A stretch of DNA of 64,000 nt from Curvularia sp. ZM96 (taxonomy: Eukaryota; Ascomycota; Dothideomycetes; Pleosporales; Pleosporaceae), in assembly GCA_022457065.1 (NCBI GenBank), contig JAJGBQ010000003.1, positions 2,976,001 to 3,040,000 of the forward strand. Reading direction: 5' to 3'. Within the stretch, counting starts at the first letter, position 1; every line of letters starts with the position of its first letter. The notes below the pieces were generated by a model. The model searched no databases, was not told the origin of the DNA, and worked only from the letters and a program-made list of their open reading frames with translations. Below, piece by piece: positions 23,822 to 34,870 of this stretch. The position numbers and the translations under genes were made by a program.

Positions 23822-25075
23822 TTACTTCCTTGCGGTAGGGCCGCTGACACCAGCACCAATGACGCTAGGCAGCTCCTCAGAACCCATTGAGTAGAGCATA
23901 CCAATACCAGCAGAGACGAGGAATGCCAGAAGGATACCGCTGCCGACAAAAAGCCAGAACTGAACCGAAATATCCTTCTTCTGGCAGGCGGGACCTCCCC
24001 AGTAGGTCACCTTCTTCTTTGACTCCATACCCTTGTCTTCGCCGACATGCTCAACAGTAGCTTTGCAGGCACATCCATAACAGTCAACCGTCTCCTGGTT
24101 GGACCCAGAGCCGCGACCCTTGTGGAGAAGTGTGCACTCGCCGTGGCTGGAGCAGTTGTGGGTCTGGCTCTGGCAAGCATCCATCGACTTGAAACAGACG
24201 GGGAGAATGCCGCGCACAGGACCCTTCTTATTCTTTTTGCCGTCGGCCTGAGCAATGACAGGGAAATCCTCGAGATCGGGCACCTTGGAAGTGGAGGGAA
24301 TGGCGGAGAGGACGGCTTCAGGGTTTTGGCGACGCGCCTCCATGGGTGGAACGTCGTAGGTACCCCAAGGGTTGGCGGCGCGCTTAGACTTTGAGGATGA
24401 GCGTGGCATCATGACGACAGTCGTGGAGAAGCCCTTCTCTCCTGCCTTCTTGTTGATGTTGCTAAGCACCTGGGCAAGCTCCTCGGGTGTCATCTTGCTG
24501 TTCTTATCGGTGCGCCACATGTTGAGGTAGCCATTATAAGCCTCTGACTTGCTCTTTGGCGGAAGAGCCGATTCAATCTCGAAGTTGGACTTGTATGTTT
24601 GTTGCTGGGGGTCCGGGTGTTCTGGCAGCGACTCGGCCTGCACGATGAAGTCCTGGATAAGACGGTCGTTGTCAGACGCAGATGGCACAGCGGATATGGC
24701 AAAGTCTAGTGTGCGATCTGATCCGTCGTTGATGATGACTGGAAGCTCGAGTTAGCCTGCAGCTCTCTCCCTAGGCCATGTTCGCTGTCGTCTATGCCCA
24801 CCTGTTGGTTCGTCCTGCTCTGCATCTTCTGCCCAGACTAAGAGATGCGCCCTGGAAGCGCCCGTGTTGTCTGCTCCGAAAAGCGTCTGTCGCTTTCCTC
24901 CATACGTGTTGATGTGGTGAAGCGTGTCGGCATCTGCGTGCTCGAGCGAGTGGAATCGCGACAGGCCCAGGCGTTGGGCAATGATGAGACGCGCTGTCTC
25001 TGGGTTGACGGTTGGTCGAGCTGCAAGCACAGCACAGGATAGTGATGAGGCGACAAACGCCCCGGATAGCTTCAT
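23822..25075 (-). CDS. Vps3844-type (DUF3844) single-pass membrane protein
   Basis: Exons 25075-24802 and 24738-23822 give 396 residues. The N-terminus MKLSGAFVASSLSCAVLAARP is a signal peptide. The luminal part carries RLGLSRFHSLE and VIINDGSDRTLDFA. The C-terminal half has a cysteine-rich module (C-F-K-S...C-Q-S-Q-T-H-N-C-S-S-H-G-E-C, then CYGCAC and GGPACQKKD) directly before one membrane helix (FWLFVGSGILLAFLVSAGIGML) and a short tail. This matches fungal proteins with the DUF3844 / Vps3844 C-terminal domain, which Pfam associates with vacuolar sorting. The Cys spacing before the helix looks EGF-like. The molecular role is not well established. It shares a short divergent promoter with the gene at 25343. 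Confidence 0.85.
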
Positions 25076-25342
25076 CGTGGCTGATGGGTTGGGGTTGGAG
25101 AGATTCGTTGCTGCGGCGGCGATGATGCAGTCGCCGGCCAAGCTGAGACCTACCTAGAACTCGGAAGTTGCCTCACCTACCTCCGAGCCTATCGCCCGCA
25201 CACCACCACAGCACGGCACTATCTTTGTTCACGACATGTGGTATATCCTACATTTAGCCAGTCTCGCCTATATTGCTTGAGCCTGCGCTGTGCCTTCATG
25301 TCTCTTCCTTTCACCCCAAGGCCTTCGTAACGTCTGCTTGCC
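25076..25342. promoter_or_regulatory. Short divergent promoter
   Basis: Only 267 bp separate the start codons of the Vps3844-like gene (-) and the mitochondrial-type gene (+), so both promoters must lie here. I see no clear TATA box. Confidence 0.6.
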
Positions 25343-26658
25343 ATGTTCAGGCCGCTGGTGCTTCGGCGCAACTTCTCTCTCTTAAACAGAGTACCGCATT
25401 CGCACATAGCACGATCAGCCGCCCGGAATGGTCACGACAGTATTATCATTCAGCGAGTGCGAATACGCCGGCCTTTCTTCAGAAAAACGTGAGCAGCCTC
25501 CCAAGTCTAGTCCTTTCACGTGCTAATCCACTTCGCAGGCGTTTGGTCGGCACAGTCGCCATTGCTGTGGCAACCTACGGTCTCGCACAATACTTGGGCT
25601 TGGAAGTCGAGATTGAGGAGATAGACGAGGGAAGCCATGCGGGGCGGTCGGCGAGTTCTGAGCAAGATGGGTGGGAAGTAGCTGGCACAGCAGATGAGGA
25701 AGACGAGGAAGACGACACCATCCTATTCCTACCCACGGGCTTTGCACGACCAGGACCCAGAACCTACTACAAGGGCTCAGATCCAGAGTGGCAGATGTTC
25801 AAGCAGATAGCGAACGATCGCCCTAGGGCTAACAAGATACGCCGTAAGCACGACGCTGTGGAAGAGTAGTTACAGGCTGCTGACAAGAGAACAGGCGATT
25901 TGATAGCCCTGATACGCGGCCAAATCGCAAAGAGACCGGTGATGGTTTCTCGTCTTGGGAAAGTTGATCCTAGTAAGGGCATAGCATGGATTGAGTTTCA
26001 GTTTCCGCCTGGCCCTCCAATTCAGTACGAGCGTCCAGGCATCGAGCTTACCGACGGCCTGGAATGGCGCCGGACAACACGCCCGGTCGAGGATGCCCAT
26101 CGTCGGCGGTTGGAAAAGATACTCTATCCCAAAGAAGCGGCAGATGCTCTTTACAAAGATGCAGCAAGGAAAGCAGAGAAGGCATGGAAGAACTTCAAGA
26201 TCAATATGGGTTGGGACCAGGAGTCAAAGTCAGAAACGGTCCAGGAAATCGTTCAACGCGTAGGTGCTAACCGCCAGTCTAGTGGCCAAGCCACAAGCAT
26301 AGCCCCAAATCCTTTCTCAGCCTCCGCAAATGATACCCAGCAAACAAGAGTCTCCCCATCAGCCGCGCCCGTTGATGGTCCTGCAAGCATAGGCTTCGCC
26401 CTGCCCAATCCCAAGGACATAACCCTTGACCTTACACAATTCCGCGCCTCATTGGGTTCGGTTCTTTCCCGAGTCAAAGGGGAGCCTCCCCGTGGTACCT
26501 TCTTGATCAAGGGTCTCATAGAGGTTTACGGCGAGTTCGCTCGAATGACAGTCAATGTCGTTTGCGTGTACGACCCAAAGACGGGTCGATATGTGTCGAT
26601 GGATCTCACGCCATATACCTATGTCCAGCATAGACAGGCTCCGCGCGGCGGTCCCTAG
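25343..26658 (+). CDS. Conserved fungal protein, probably mitochondrial
   Basis: Predicted exons 25343-25488, 25539-25843 and 25895-26658 (introns 50 and 51 bp) give 404 residues. The first ~50 residues are rich in Arg, Ser and hydrophobic residues with no acidic run (MFRPLVLRRNFSLLNR...RVRIRRPFF), as in a mitochondrial presequence. A hydrophobic segment, LVGTVAIAVATYGLAQYLGL, follows and then a Glu/Asp-rich loop. The rest has conserved-looking blocks: DPEWQMFKQIANDR, RDLIALIRGQIAKRP, AWIEFQFPPGPPIQYERPG and the C-terminal YGEFARMTVNVVCVYDPKTG. I do not know its function. Splicing at 25844-25894 is needed to join the two long open frames and gives RRDLIALIRG. An inner-membrane location is inference. 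Confidence 0.8.
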
Positions 26659-29554
26659 ATTGGGTCCCATGGTTAAATGCATTATCCCTGGCGTAAATGG
26701 AGGGTTACTGGGCGCTAGATATCCATGCATGGGCGGCGTCAGGTTTGTGTATGAGCGTACTTATGAGCGTGTGAGCTTTCAGAGGTGTATTGCCATTTCT
26801 AGATTGCGTAGTCCCTTAGACTTAACTAACGATATGGAATGGACTCTGTTCAAAGCTCTACACTTGACACGGTTGTATATTATACACTTATTGTCTACAC
26901 ATGTATTCTCATTCTAGATGCCTGCGATAGTTAAAAGCAACCGGGATTGTTACATGTGCCACGTGCTTTGAGGCGAAGGACTGAGGCTGAGCACCTGTTT
27001 CTTTGGTTGTGACAGGTCATTGCTCTACCTGGTCCACATGTATTGTGGCTGAAGACTCTGAGTGTTTAGCTGCTCGATTGTAGCGTATGACGCTCCGGCG
27101 CAGCTAGTGGACTGCTTCTCCTTTGGTTTGTTAATCCTGGGAGCATTCAACGTTATGGCTCAATTAAAGTTTCAAGCGAACAGTCGTGGCAACATAACGT
27201 GCAACGACTATATCCTGCAAAGCGTGGTCAAGTGAAAGTCTTAGGGCGATATCGACTGGGCTAAGTACTTGTAACAGAGCCGGCAAACCTGTCGTTGACC
27301 ACTGCAATTGTTAGCCCATAAATGTTGTCTTTACGACAGGCCCGGCCTCGTATGCACTGGCAGTGGGTTATAGTGGGTTATAGTGGCCCCAATGGCATCG
27401 TATACACAGACATTGACTCTTCGTGTTACAGTGCTTGGACCATCTTGATGATCCAACTTGGAGGCGCGTGTGTTAGACACCGCCACGGTGGTCAAGGCTA
27501 TACGATACGGCATTCCAAGCCGAAGATGTCGCTTTGACCTTGGGAGCGAAGGATGAAGAAATTGCGCTTTGTTCTCCTTGGTGACCGAACATATGCGGAG
27601 AGTATCATGAAATCTAGGTAAGAGGTCGAGTCGCATTAGCAAGTGCCGTACTTTCTTCCCAGGTTATGTATGTAAATGCATGTTGCAAGCAGAGTCCGGC
27701 CATAATTCACAAACAAGTATTGTACAGCCGCACCCTACGTGGTTTCTCCAAGTCGACGTCGTAATGTGTTGCCACATCGGTTCCGACCGGTACCGCATGC
27801 GTCCTCTGACGCTGCCTCTTGAGGAAGAAGGGCCGAAGTGTGTACGCATCCGCTCGCCTCAACCTTCCTGTTTACGCCAAGCAAAATCTCATCAGGGGAA
27901 CTTGGCCAAGAACACATCATCAGTGTAGTATAGTTTTGTACCACGAAGGGGCGTTAGGATGTAGGCGAAAGTCACCCCTATACAGAACTGTCAAAAAATT
28001 CCAGAATCCTTGGCCAGCGCGTTTTGATGGGACCCAGTGTCTCTTGTACGGGCCCCTATGTAGGTAGACAGCATTGAGACTGGTTGGAAGCGAGTCGCGC
28101 ATCTAGCCGCCGAGTAGTCCAGGGCTACGATCGACGAGTACCAAGCAAGCGCTTTCAAATGAGCAAACAAGCGACAAAGTTTGGTGTGAAACGAGCCCAG
28201 GCTTGGGTAGAAATTGGCTAAGAATTTGGTGCAGGTGTACCTGACAGCAGCGCGTCTTGACATCAAGCTCGCCAAGTACCAGTACGAGATTCATGAGACG
28301 ACGTAAGCCATTTCAGTAATACGATACGCCTGGTCAAGTAATGATCAGACATAGATTAGTAAAAGTTCTCGACCGTCCAAAAGCCCCCACCGTGACAGCA
28401 CTTGTCCACCGACAACGGGGAACCAGGAAAGGGATCCTTCTGTCATGTTGGGAGCGCCACGTAAACGCCAGAACAGCAAGTAGGTGTACCGCTGAGTTGC
28501 CGCCCAAGGCACTTTTCAAGCGCCCGTCCAGCGGGCTTGGCGGGTGATCGCGGTCGGGTACGCCACCTTAGTACTGTTTCCGCTAACGAACTGACAAATG
28601 TACGGCAGTGGATTGTGGTTGTTGGAGAAATGATTTTTTGCGTTACCCAGGGCCCAGGCGAAGAAAAAAGCCGGATGTGGAGAGCGCCGTAGTTTCCGTT
28701 TAGAACCAAGGTGCCTGCAAGAAAAAAGTGGTCTGGCTGACTGCATCCAGGACGGCGCGTGGTGGTATGTAAGGCGTGGGGCTGAAGCGCTGGGAACGGA
28801 AGTAGATCGGCGGCGGGACGTTGGTTTTGCCGGAAGACGTCTTCCCCCAAGTAGACTAGAGGACTCGCTAAGATGGTAGTTTGCGGGCTAGAATCGTCGT
28901 CAGCCAGTGGCTTCGACTCGGAGGGGATTGCCAAACTTCGTTCCTGCGGCCGTACCTGCGTGAGCACTTTTTAGCCTCGTCATGGGCCTTGCACTAGACA
29001 CTCTCAACGTCTTTCCAGCCAGCCCACTCTCCTGCAAAAGCCTTTTCGTGCATATGCTGCGGGACTCTACGTGGCCCCAGCAACTCGGCGACTGACAGTG
29101 CACCACTACGGTCGTGATTCGACCATGTCAGACATGTAATTTCCACAAAGTCTTAGCTGGCATAGCCCTACCGGAATTGACGAATCGCCATACCCCACAG
29201 CCGGCGCCGTCACACCGGGCTATCGGGGCGTGCGGGAGAGACGATCCATCATCTTATCGCACGTGTGAATATGTCGTCGGGGTTGGCACCAAGTCTTGGT
29301 TGAAACACTGCATCTGGGCAAGATTAGCCCCAAGGGAGGGCTTACGCCGTGTGTTGTTCCCGCATCTGCTGTGGGCCTTTGAAAAACGCCTCGTCTTGTT
29401 TCATTCTTTATAAGTATGGACGTCTCTGCCCCCGGTTCATCAGCCAGCTCTGCTTTCAGTACTCAGTCTTTCCTTTGACATTTTTGTCTACCCACGCTCT
29501 TGTTAGCACCCCACATTCCTTCTTGGATCCTTTAGGCATCACACTCTTTTCAGT
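26659..29554. other. 2.9-kb intergenic region
   Basis: No gene supported. A 13-bp direct duplication (GTGGGTTATAGTG) occurs near 27361-27386. The frame at 28443-28967 (-) is long but has no protein-like pattern. A TATAAG element at about 29409, roughly 145 bp before the GH128 start, is a good TATA box candidate. The segment before it is probably the GH128 promoter. Confidence 0.4.
29409..29414 (+). promoter_or_regulatory. TATA box candidate of the GH128 gene
   Basis: TATAAG about 145 bp upstream of the start codon, followed by a pyrimidine-rich stretch with several TTTC and CTTT elements that fits a transcription start and leader region. Confidence 0.45.
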
Positions 29555-30367
29555 ATGCTTACCTCGACCTTCATCATGGCCCTTGCTGGCCTATCCACTC
29601 TCACTGAGGCCTCCCCTCTTCTGCCCCGCGGCGGTGGCAAGCGTGGTCTTGCTTTCCCCAAGCAACACAACGGAGTTCCCGGATCCCAATGGACTCACAT
29701 GCTTGCCGACTCTTCCAAGATCACTTGGATGTACGACTGGGAGGCAGTCATTGATGGCGATGCCCCTGATCTTGAATATGTCCCTCTGCTCCACTCCAAC
29801 CAAGACTGGTGCGCCTCAACCTGGACCAACAACGTTGCCAATGCCCGCAAGAACTACAAGGTCTCACACATCCTGAGCTTCAACGAGCCAGACCAAGTCG
29901 GCGGTGGAGGCAGCAACATGGACGTTGGAACTGCCGTTGAGACTCACAAGCGTCTTGTCCAGCCCCTTGCTAGCGAGGGTCTTCGCATCGGCTCGCCAGC
30001 CGTCACCAACGCCAATGAGCCCAACAAGGGAATCAACTGGCTCAAGTCCTTCATGAGCGGCTGCAGTGACTGCCAAATCGACTTTGTTGTCGCCCACTAC
30101 TACGCCTGGGACAAACCCCAAGACTTCAAGGACTACCTCAACAAGTTCCACGACACTTTCAACCTGCCTGTCTGGGTCACCGAGTTTGGTGTCACCGAGG
30201 GCAACGCCGACAAGTTCCTCCAGGACGTTCTTCCCTGGCTCGACTCCCAGGACTGGATTGAGCGCTATGCCTACCACATGGTTGCTCCCAGCGACGCCAA
30301 CCAGTACCTCATCAATGCTGATGGAGCAAGCCTCTCCAGCGCTGGCCAGGTCTACGCTACTGCGTAA
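29555..30367 (+). CDS. Secreted GH128-type beta-1,3-glucanase (Asl1-like)
   Basis: Intronless, 270 residues. A signal peptide (MLTSTFIMALAGLSTLTEAS) is followed by a possible Kex2 site (LLPRGGGKRG). The catalytic barrel shows the motifs of the Asl1-like glycosyl hydrolase family, GH128: WMYDWE, FVPLL-type YVPLLHSNQDW, ILSFNEPDQ with the acid/base Glu111, and WVTEFGV with the nucleophile Glu210, plus VVAHYYAW between them. GH128 enzymes cleave beta-1,3-glucan; yeast-like relatives (Asl1) locate to the cell wall. Length agrees with single-domain family members and no carbohydrate-binding module or GPI signal is present, so free secretion or loose wall association is likely. The codon third positions are strongly C-biased, which suggests high expression. 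Confidence 0.92.
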   Translation: MLTSTFIMALAGLSTLTEASPLLPRGGGKRGLAFPKQHNGVPGSQWTHMLADSSKITWMYDWEAVIDGDAPDLEYVPLLHSNQDWCASTWTNNVANARKNYKVSHILSFNEPDQVGGGGSNMDVGTAVETHKRLVQPLASEGLRIGSPAVTNANEPNKGINWLKSFMSGCSDCQIDFVVAHYYAWDKPQDFKDYLNKFHDTFNLPVWVTEFGVTEGNADKFLQDVLPWLDSQDWIERYAYHMVAPSDANQYLINADGASLSSAGQVYATA

Positions 30368-31319
30368 AAAAACTTCGTGTATCGCATGACGACTTTTTTT
30401 TCCCTCTCCGATACGCAAATGACGATGTTACGATCCGTCTGATTCTTCTTACCATTCTTTTTCCATCATTTTACACTTTCTCTTCTTGTTAGATACCATT
30501 TCTCAATCTTGTTCTTCAGACACACTGTCTACATACCCAAGGACAACATTGATTTCAAATAACATTTTTTGACCATCACTATCGGACCCTATTCTTCGTG
30601 ACTGTATCTTGTTCTCTCTTGTCGTGACAAGCCCGTCCTAACCACACCACAATGTAAGGCCTGTTGTTGCTTGCGAAAAGAAAATCAGTGACGCAAATGT
30701 ACTTGCCACACCGGCCGCCTGTTGTCCAATGATAATAAATCTTTTTTTTCTCTCATTTTTCATCACCCCTCCCTCTTTGTGAAGCGCAACCCCCATATTA
30801 TGCACGGACCTCATTAATCCCTCACAACCTGCCAAGAGAAGAAAAGAAAAATCGCTTTTGATATGGAAGCAGGGAAAGGGTTCCGAAAAAAGTAAGCTTA
30901 CGTGCATATTTGAAGTGCTCGGATGAGGGGAAAAAGGAAACAGTCCTGGAGAAGCAAAATGTGGGCACGTGGTGTATGTCACTCTGAGCGAAATGAGCGG
31001 AAAGAATTGTAATTTTTTTTTGCTTGTACTAAATTGGGGTTTCGTCATTTGTGAGCAACGAATTGTTGTATACTGTCGTTGTTGACTTGTATACGTGGAT
31101 GAAGAGTAATGGCGACGGGAATGGAATACAAATAGATGCTTCGGATCAACTCACTGAAAATTAGTAATTGTAATTACATTTTCGATCTCAATATAAATCT
31201 ACCCTCTTCCGGTATGTTAAGTTCACCTTAAACGCCACTAATGACAAACCTTTTCAGGTGACTATGACGTCGCGCTTTTGCATACATGTTGTACAAAAAT
31301 TTCACCTCTAACAAACCCA
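30368..31319. other. Convergent intergenic space, T-rich
   Basis: 3' flank of the GH128 gene (+), with T runs just after the stop codon and near 30740 and 31015, and 3' flank of RAD17 (-). No gene seen. Confidence 0.45.
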
Positions 31320-33944
31320 TTAATCCTCAATGTCGTCATCGCTCAACACTAGGCTCGCGCCTTTATCCACTAGACCAGATATCGCTGATTCGGGCTCTTG
31401 CGCCTTGGTCTCGAACTTTGCTCTTTTCTTCTTTTTCGGCGTTTCTGCGCCTGGTTTGTCCGTGGTCCACTGCTCTTGTTCGCCGGCATCAAGCTCGTCC
31501 TCCAATTCGTCTTCTTCGTCGCCACCCGCAAGAGCACTTCCGGTAAATGCGGTGATTTTTCGAATCTCGCGGATCGTGGCAGCCGAAGATGGAGATGATA
31601 CACGTGATTTGCGTAGAATAGTAGTCAGGTAAGGGAGGCGCTCGAGGAGCATTTCGTACCGGGCTGAACCACCACTTCCCAAGAGAATCGGGATTGATGC
31701 ATCATCCTCACTAGATTTTGAGCCCTGTGTCGATGCTGGTTGGGAAGACGAAGCGTTCCCTCTCCAGGTGTGAACCCCTCCGCTCGAAAGCGCTGCTTTT
31801 GGCGCACCTGACGCGACTGAGAAGAGTTCACCGCGTTGCACGCGTGACACCCACATATCCAATAGGCCCCCAATTTCTTCCTGTTGCTTCCATATCCGCA
31901 ATGACGCTGGGTAATACATGACAAATGCATTGCCTTTGGACATACTGCCACTAGACCCCTGGCCCTTTGCTTTCATTCCCATTACACCTGGAGGAGGGGC
32001 CATCCGCTTGACTGGATGTGGCAGATTGTACAATAGGCCACGAACACTTGTTTGAAAGCACATTTCGTCTTGACGGAGGTTGTCTGCACTCGTCCCCTGG
32101 AGGTTCCTACGACCCCCTCCGGCACCAAAGCGATCTGGAGAGAGAAGATCGGCGTCAGAGAGCGCTTCTATGCATCCCTCAACAGAGTCCATAGTTTCTT
32201 CACTGTCTGCACCTGCGCATGATAGGACATAGTTCTCGTGCAAAGCTGCAACAAAGGTCTGCGTATCGGTTCCCAACTCGTCAATGAGCGTGTCGATGTT
32301 CACTTCCGAGGCCTTTGGTCGCCGCCTTTCAGGAAACCAATTTGGTGGGTGTGCAACCGGCATGTTGGGATTCTCTGCAGAACGCTTGTTGTACACCACC
32401 TTGCCCACCGAATGAAAAATACCTAGGGTACTCTCCCGCTGCGTCACCATCTCGAGTGATTCTTGCTCAGTTTTTGTCATGGGAGTATCCTTGGGACTTT
32501 TCTTCTTGGTGAAGTTGACCTTGGCTCCCCAGCCTTCGGCGTCGTCGCCACGCAGACACAAGAACTCGAGTGACGAAACTGCGCTTCGAATGTCACCAAG
32601 CTCGGCAAGGCGCTGGATAGCTTGTGCACTCAGAGTCTTCTTTCGACCAGACTTCCTGGCCTCTTTGACGATGATGGTGTCCAATGCTTTTGCCATGTAC
32701 GTCGGCGCAATTGGATTGAACTCGACAACAGTCACGCCAGGATGGGTCAAAATCTCAGGACCCAAGAGGCGATGCGCAGTAAAGCTATCAGCCGCTGCTG
32801 TGTTGGTAGAGAGGAGTGTCTCGGAGATGATCATAACGATTGGAGTCACTGATTGCGCGGAATCGGCCTGACTCGAGAAAAATGTAGTGGCTGACTGCGT
32901 GTTCGCGGCGAGATATTTGAGTACGGATGAGCGAAAAGATTGGACGGCCGAAGAAGTACGTGTGAATGTATTCGGAAACTCCTCTACTAAGACCAGCTGC
33001 TGTTTCCTGCTAGTTTGAGTAGCAGGTGAAGCTGGTTGGGTAGCTGGCACTTCGGTATCGAAGGTCAAACTACCAAAGGTGCCAGTCCTCCCGACGAAGT
33101 CCTCAAACTGAGCGGTAACAGAGACAAGACTGTCGGACGTAGACATGGAACCAGTGGGATTCTTCCATTCATGCATGTCTATATCCAGTTCTTTGGAAAG
33201 CAGGGCCATGGTAGTGGTTTTTCCACTGCCAGCAGGGCCTTTGAGCAGCAGCAACCTCTTACGCGTTTTACCGCCAAAGACGTCCGTGAGCCATGTGCGC
33301 ACTTCTGATACTTTTCTTTTGTGCACAGCAAGCTCATCAAGAGACACTGGACCAAACTTTTCAGTCCATGGGCGGTGGTCTTCAACGTCTCGCCGTGGTG
33401 GCTGAGACGATACCGGCGGAGGCGTACTACGGGCGCCGTTGGCTGTTCGCAGGAATTTTTGCCTGCCAATCACCGTCCGGCCATGGTCAGTTGGAGCTGT
33501 TGCCGCGATGGGTCTTTTGCGCACAGGGAGCGCATTCGATGGTTGGACAGGCTTTGCGTCGTCATCGTCGTAGTCGGAATCGAAAATGTCGTCCAAGTCC
33601 TCTACTGATGCGGCAGGCTTCTCCGGGCTCGGCGTGGGCTGAGAGGGCTGGGAACGGGGGAGATTGCTAAAGAAGGAGGTTATAGGCTTGTATATGGGCT
33701 TCGGCTTGGCAGGCGATTTGGCGGGAGACTTTTTAGTCGTGGATGCCCTGGACGCTTTTGGAGATGCTGCACGTGTCTGGGACCGGGTAGGCCTTTTCGT
33801 CTCACTCTCTGCATGCGACCCAGGCGGTATGCTTGTTAGTGCGCCCCTGGTGGGAGGCTGGGGAGGCGGTGAAAGAGATTCACTCTGCTCGGAATCGGAC
33901 GAGAGCACGACGGGCTTCTTCCGCGCCGAACGCAGCTTAGCCAT
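31320..33944 (-). CDS. RAD17: Rad17/Rad24, checkpoint clamp loader
   Basis: One exon, 874 residues from the ATG at 33944. The N-terminal ~190 residues are disordered, basic and proline-rich with an acidic patch (DIFDSDYDDDD) and a PCNA-box-like KPITSFF at 86-92. The conserved region starts with PWTEKFGP and VHKRKVSEV, then Walker A GPAGSGKT at about 235-242, VLVEEFP in the Walker B position and IRSAVSSLEFL. The C-terminus is long and acidic. Rad17 (budding yeast Rad24) replaces Rfc1 in the RFC complex and loads the 9-1-1 clamp at damaged DNA to activate the checkpoint kinase Mec1/ATR. The frame stays open upstream to 34181, but MAKLRSARKKPVVLSSDSE is a typical start and the upstream part is low-complexity and unlike the family. 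Confidence 0.93.
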   Translation of the reverse strand: MAKLRSARKKPVVLSSDSEQSESLSPPPQPPTRGALTSIPPGSHAESETKRPTRSQTRAASPKASRASTTKKSPAKSPAKPKPIYKPITSFFSNLPRSQPSQPTPSPEKPAASVEDLDDIFDSDYDDDDAKPVQPSNALPVRKRPIAATAPTDHGRTVIGRQKFLRTANGARSTPPPVSSQPPRRDVEDHRPWTEKFGPVSLDELAVHKRKVSEVRTWLTDVFGGKTRKRLLLLKGPAGSGKTTTMALLSKELDIDMHEWKNPTGSMSTSDSLVSVTAQFEDFVGRTGTFGSLTFDTEVPATQPASPATQTSRKQQLVLVEEFPNTFTRTSSAVQSFRSSVLKYLAANTQSATTFFSSQADSAQSVTPIVMIISETLLSTNTAAADSFTAHRLLGPEILTHPGVTVVEFNPIAPTYMAKALDTIIVKEARKSGRKKTLSAQAIQRLAELGDIRSAVSSLEFLCLRGDDAEGWGAKVNFTKKKSPKDTPMTKTEQESLEMVTQRESTLGIFHSVGKVVYNKRSAENPNMPVAHPPNWFPERRRPKASEVNIDTLIDELGTDTQTFVAALHENYVLSCAGADSEETMDSVEGCIEALSDADLLSPDRFGAGGGRRNLQGTSADNLRQDEMCFQTSVRGLLYNLPHPVKRMAPPPGVMGMKAKGQGSSGSMSKGNAFVMYYPASLRIWKQQEEIGGLLDMWVSRVQRGELFSVASGAPKAALSSGGVHTWRGNASSSQPASTQGSKSSEDDASIPILLGSGGSARYEMLLERLPYLTTILRKSRVSSPSSAATIREIRKITAFTGSALAGGDEEDELEDELDAGEQEQWTTDKPGAETPKKKKRAKFETKAQEPESAISGLVDKGASLVLSDDDIED

Positions 33945-34870
33945 GCCGCCCCAAATCGCTGGATCTGAGGAACTGCTCGCTGCGCAGTGACATTGTCGGG
34001 GCCAGGCTAGTTGGGGTTGCAAATGGGAGCGGGAAGCGGCGCGAGTCTTTGATGGATGGCCACACGTACGTCGCCGTGTCGGGACGGCAGAGGAAGAGGA
34101 CGGCTGGGCCCAAGCGCGAATCCAGGCAGTCATGTGGGGCGGCAGAGTGCCTCGCTGCCAGCGCATCTGCGCTCCCTGCAACCTTCACCCTCCTTCACAC
34201 ACCGCTGCTCCTTTCCCCCTAGCTTCCCCGCGGTAGCGCTTTCATGTCGAGGCTGATATGCAGCTAATACGGCCAACTGCAACATGCCACAGCGCCTTCC
34301 CTGTCCCGACTGCAGCGAGCCCAATTTCCTGAGCCCCGGCGCCGTCACGGCATATGCACCATCGGTTCGTTGAATCACTCCGCTTCAGACAGAGGCCACA
34401 GCTGCTCCGCTGCGTACTGGAGCATGTTCGCCGCTCTATCGCCGAAGGCCTTTGTTGTGGTGCTGCTGCAACAAAACACCAAACCGAGAGGATACAGATA
34501 ATGCCCTGTGCTCGATGACGTCCACGGCCGCACGCGGTGGCTGGAACCGTTCCCATCGGTGCGCGCACTGCTTAGGTCGCTCAGGTTTACGATGAGCTGG
34601 CAGTCCCCGGCCACTTGCTTATTGGACGGCGCTGCATTTCTATCCGTACCATTGTCGTTCCGGATTTGCATTGGCGCCTGCTTTATATACTTATCATGCG
34701 CGTGCTCACCTTTTTTTGTCAAATTTTTTGCCATTATGCCATGTCACCAAGCATCCAGCCTTATATTTGCAGGTCCACGCGTTTTCTGTGAGAGGGATAT
34801 CAGTCAGATTGGGCAATTTCCTATGGTCTCTGTACTGTAAATAATATCTTTGTGGTAGTCGGCAGTAGAC
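33945..34870. other. Divergent promoter region RAD17 / giant protein gene
   Basis: Shared upstream region of RAD17 (-) and the large gene (+). No gene supported. Confidence 0.45.

Noticed and set aside
28443..28967. 174-codon minus-strand open frame
   Set aside because: Arg/Pro/Ser/Thr-rich translation without hydrophobic periodicity or motifs, no splice context, and it lies in a GC-rich stretch that opens several frames at once.
33945..34181. 79-codon N-terminal extension of Rad17
   Set aside because: Open in frame, but low-complexity Ser/Arg/His/Gln sequence unlike the family; the ATG at 33944 starts a typical basic-acidic tail.
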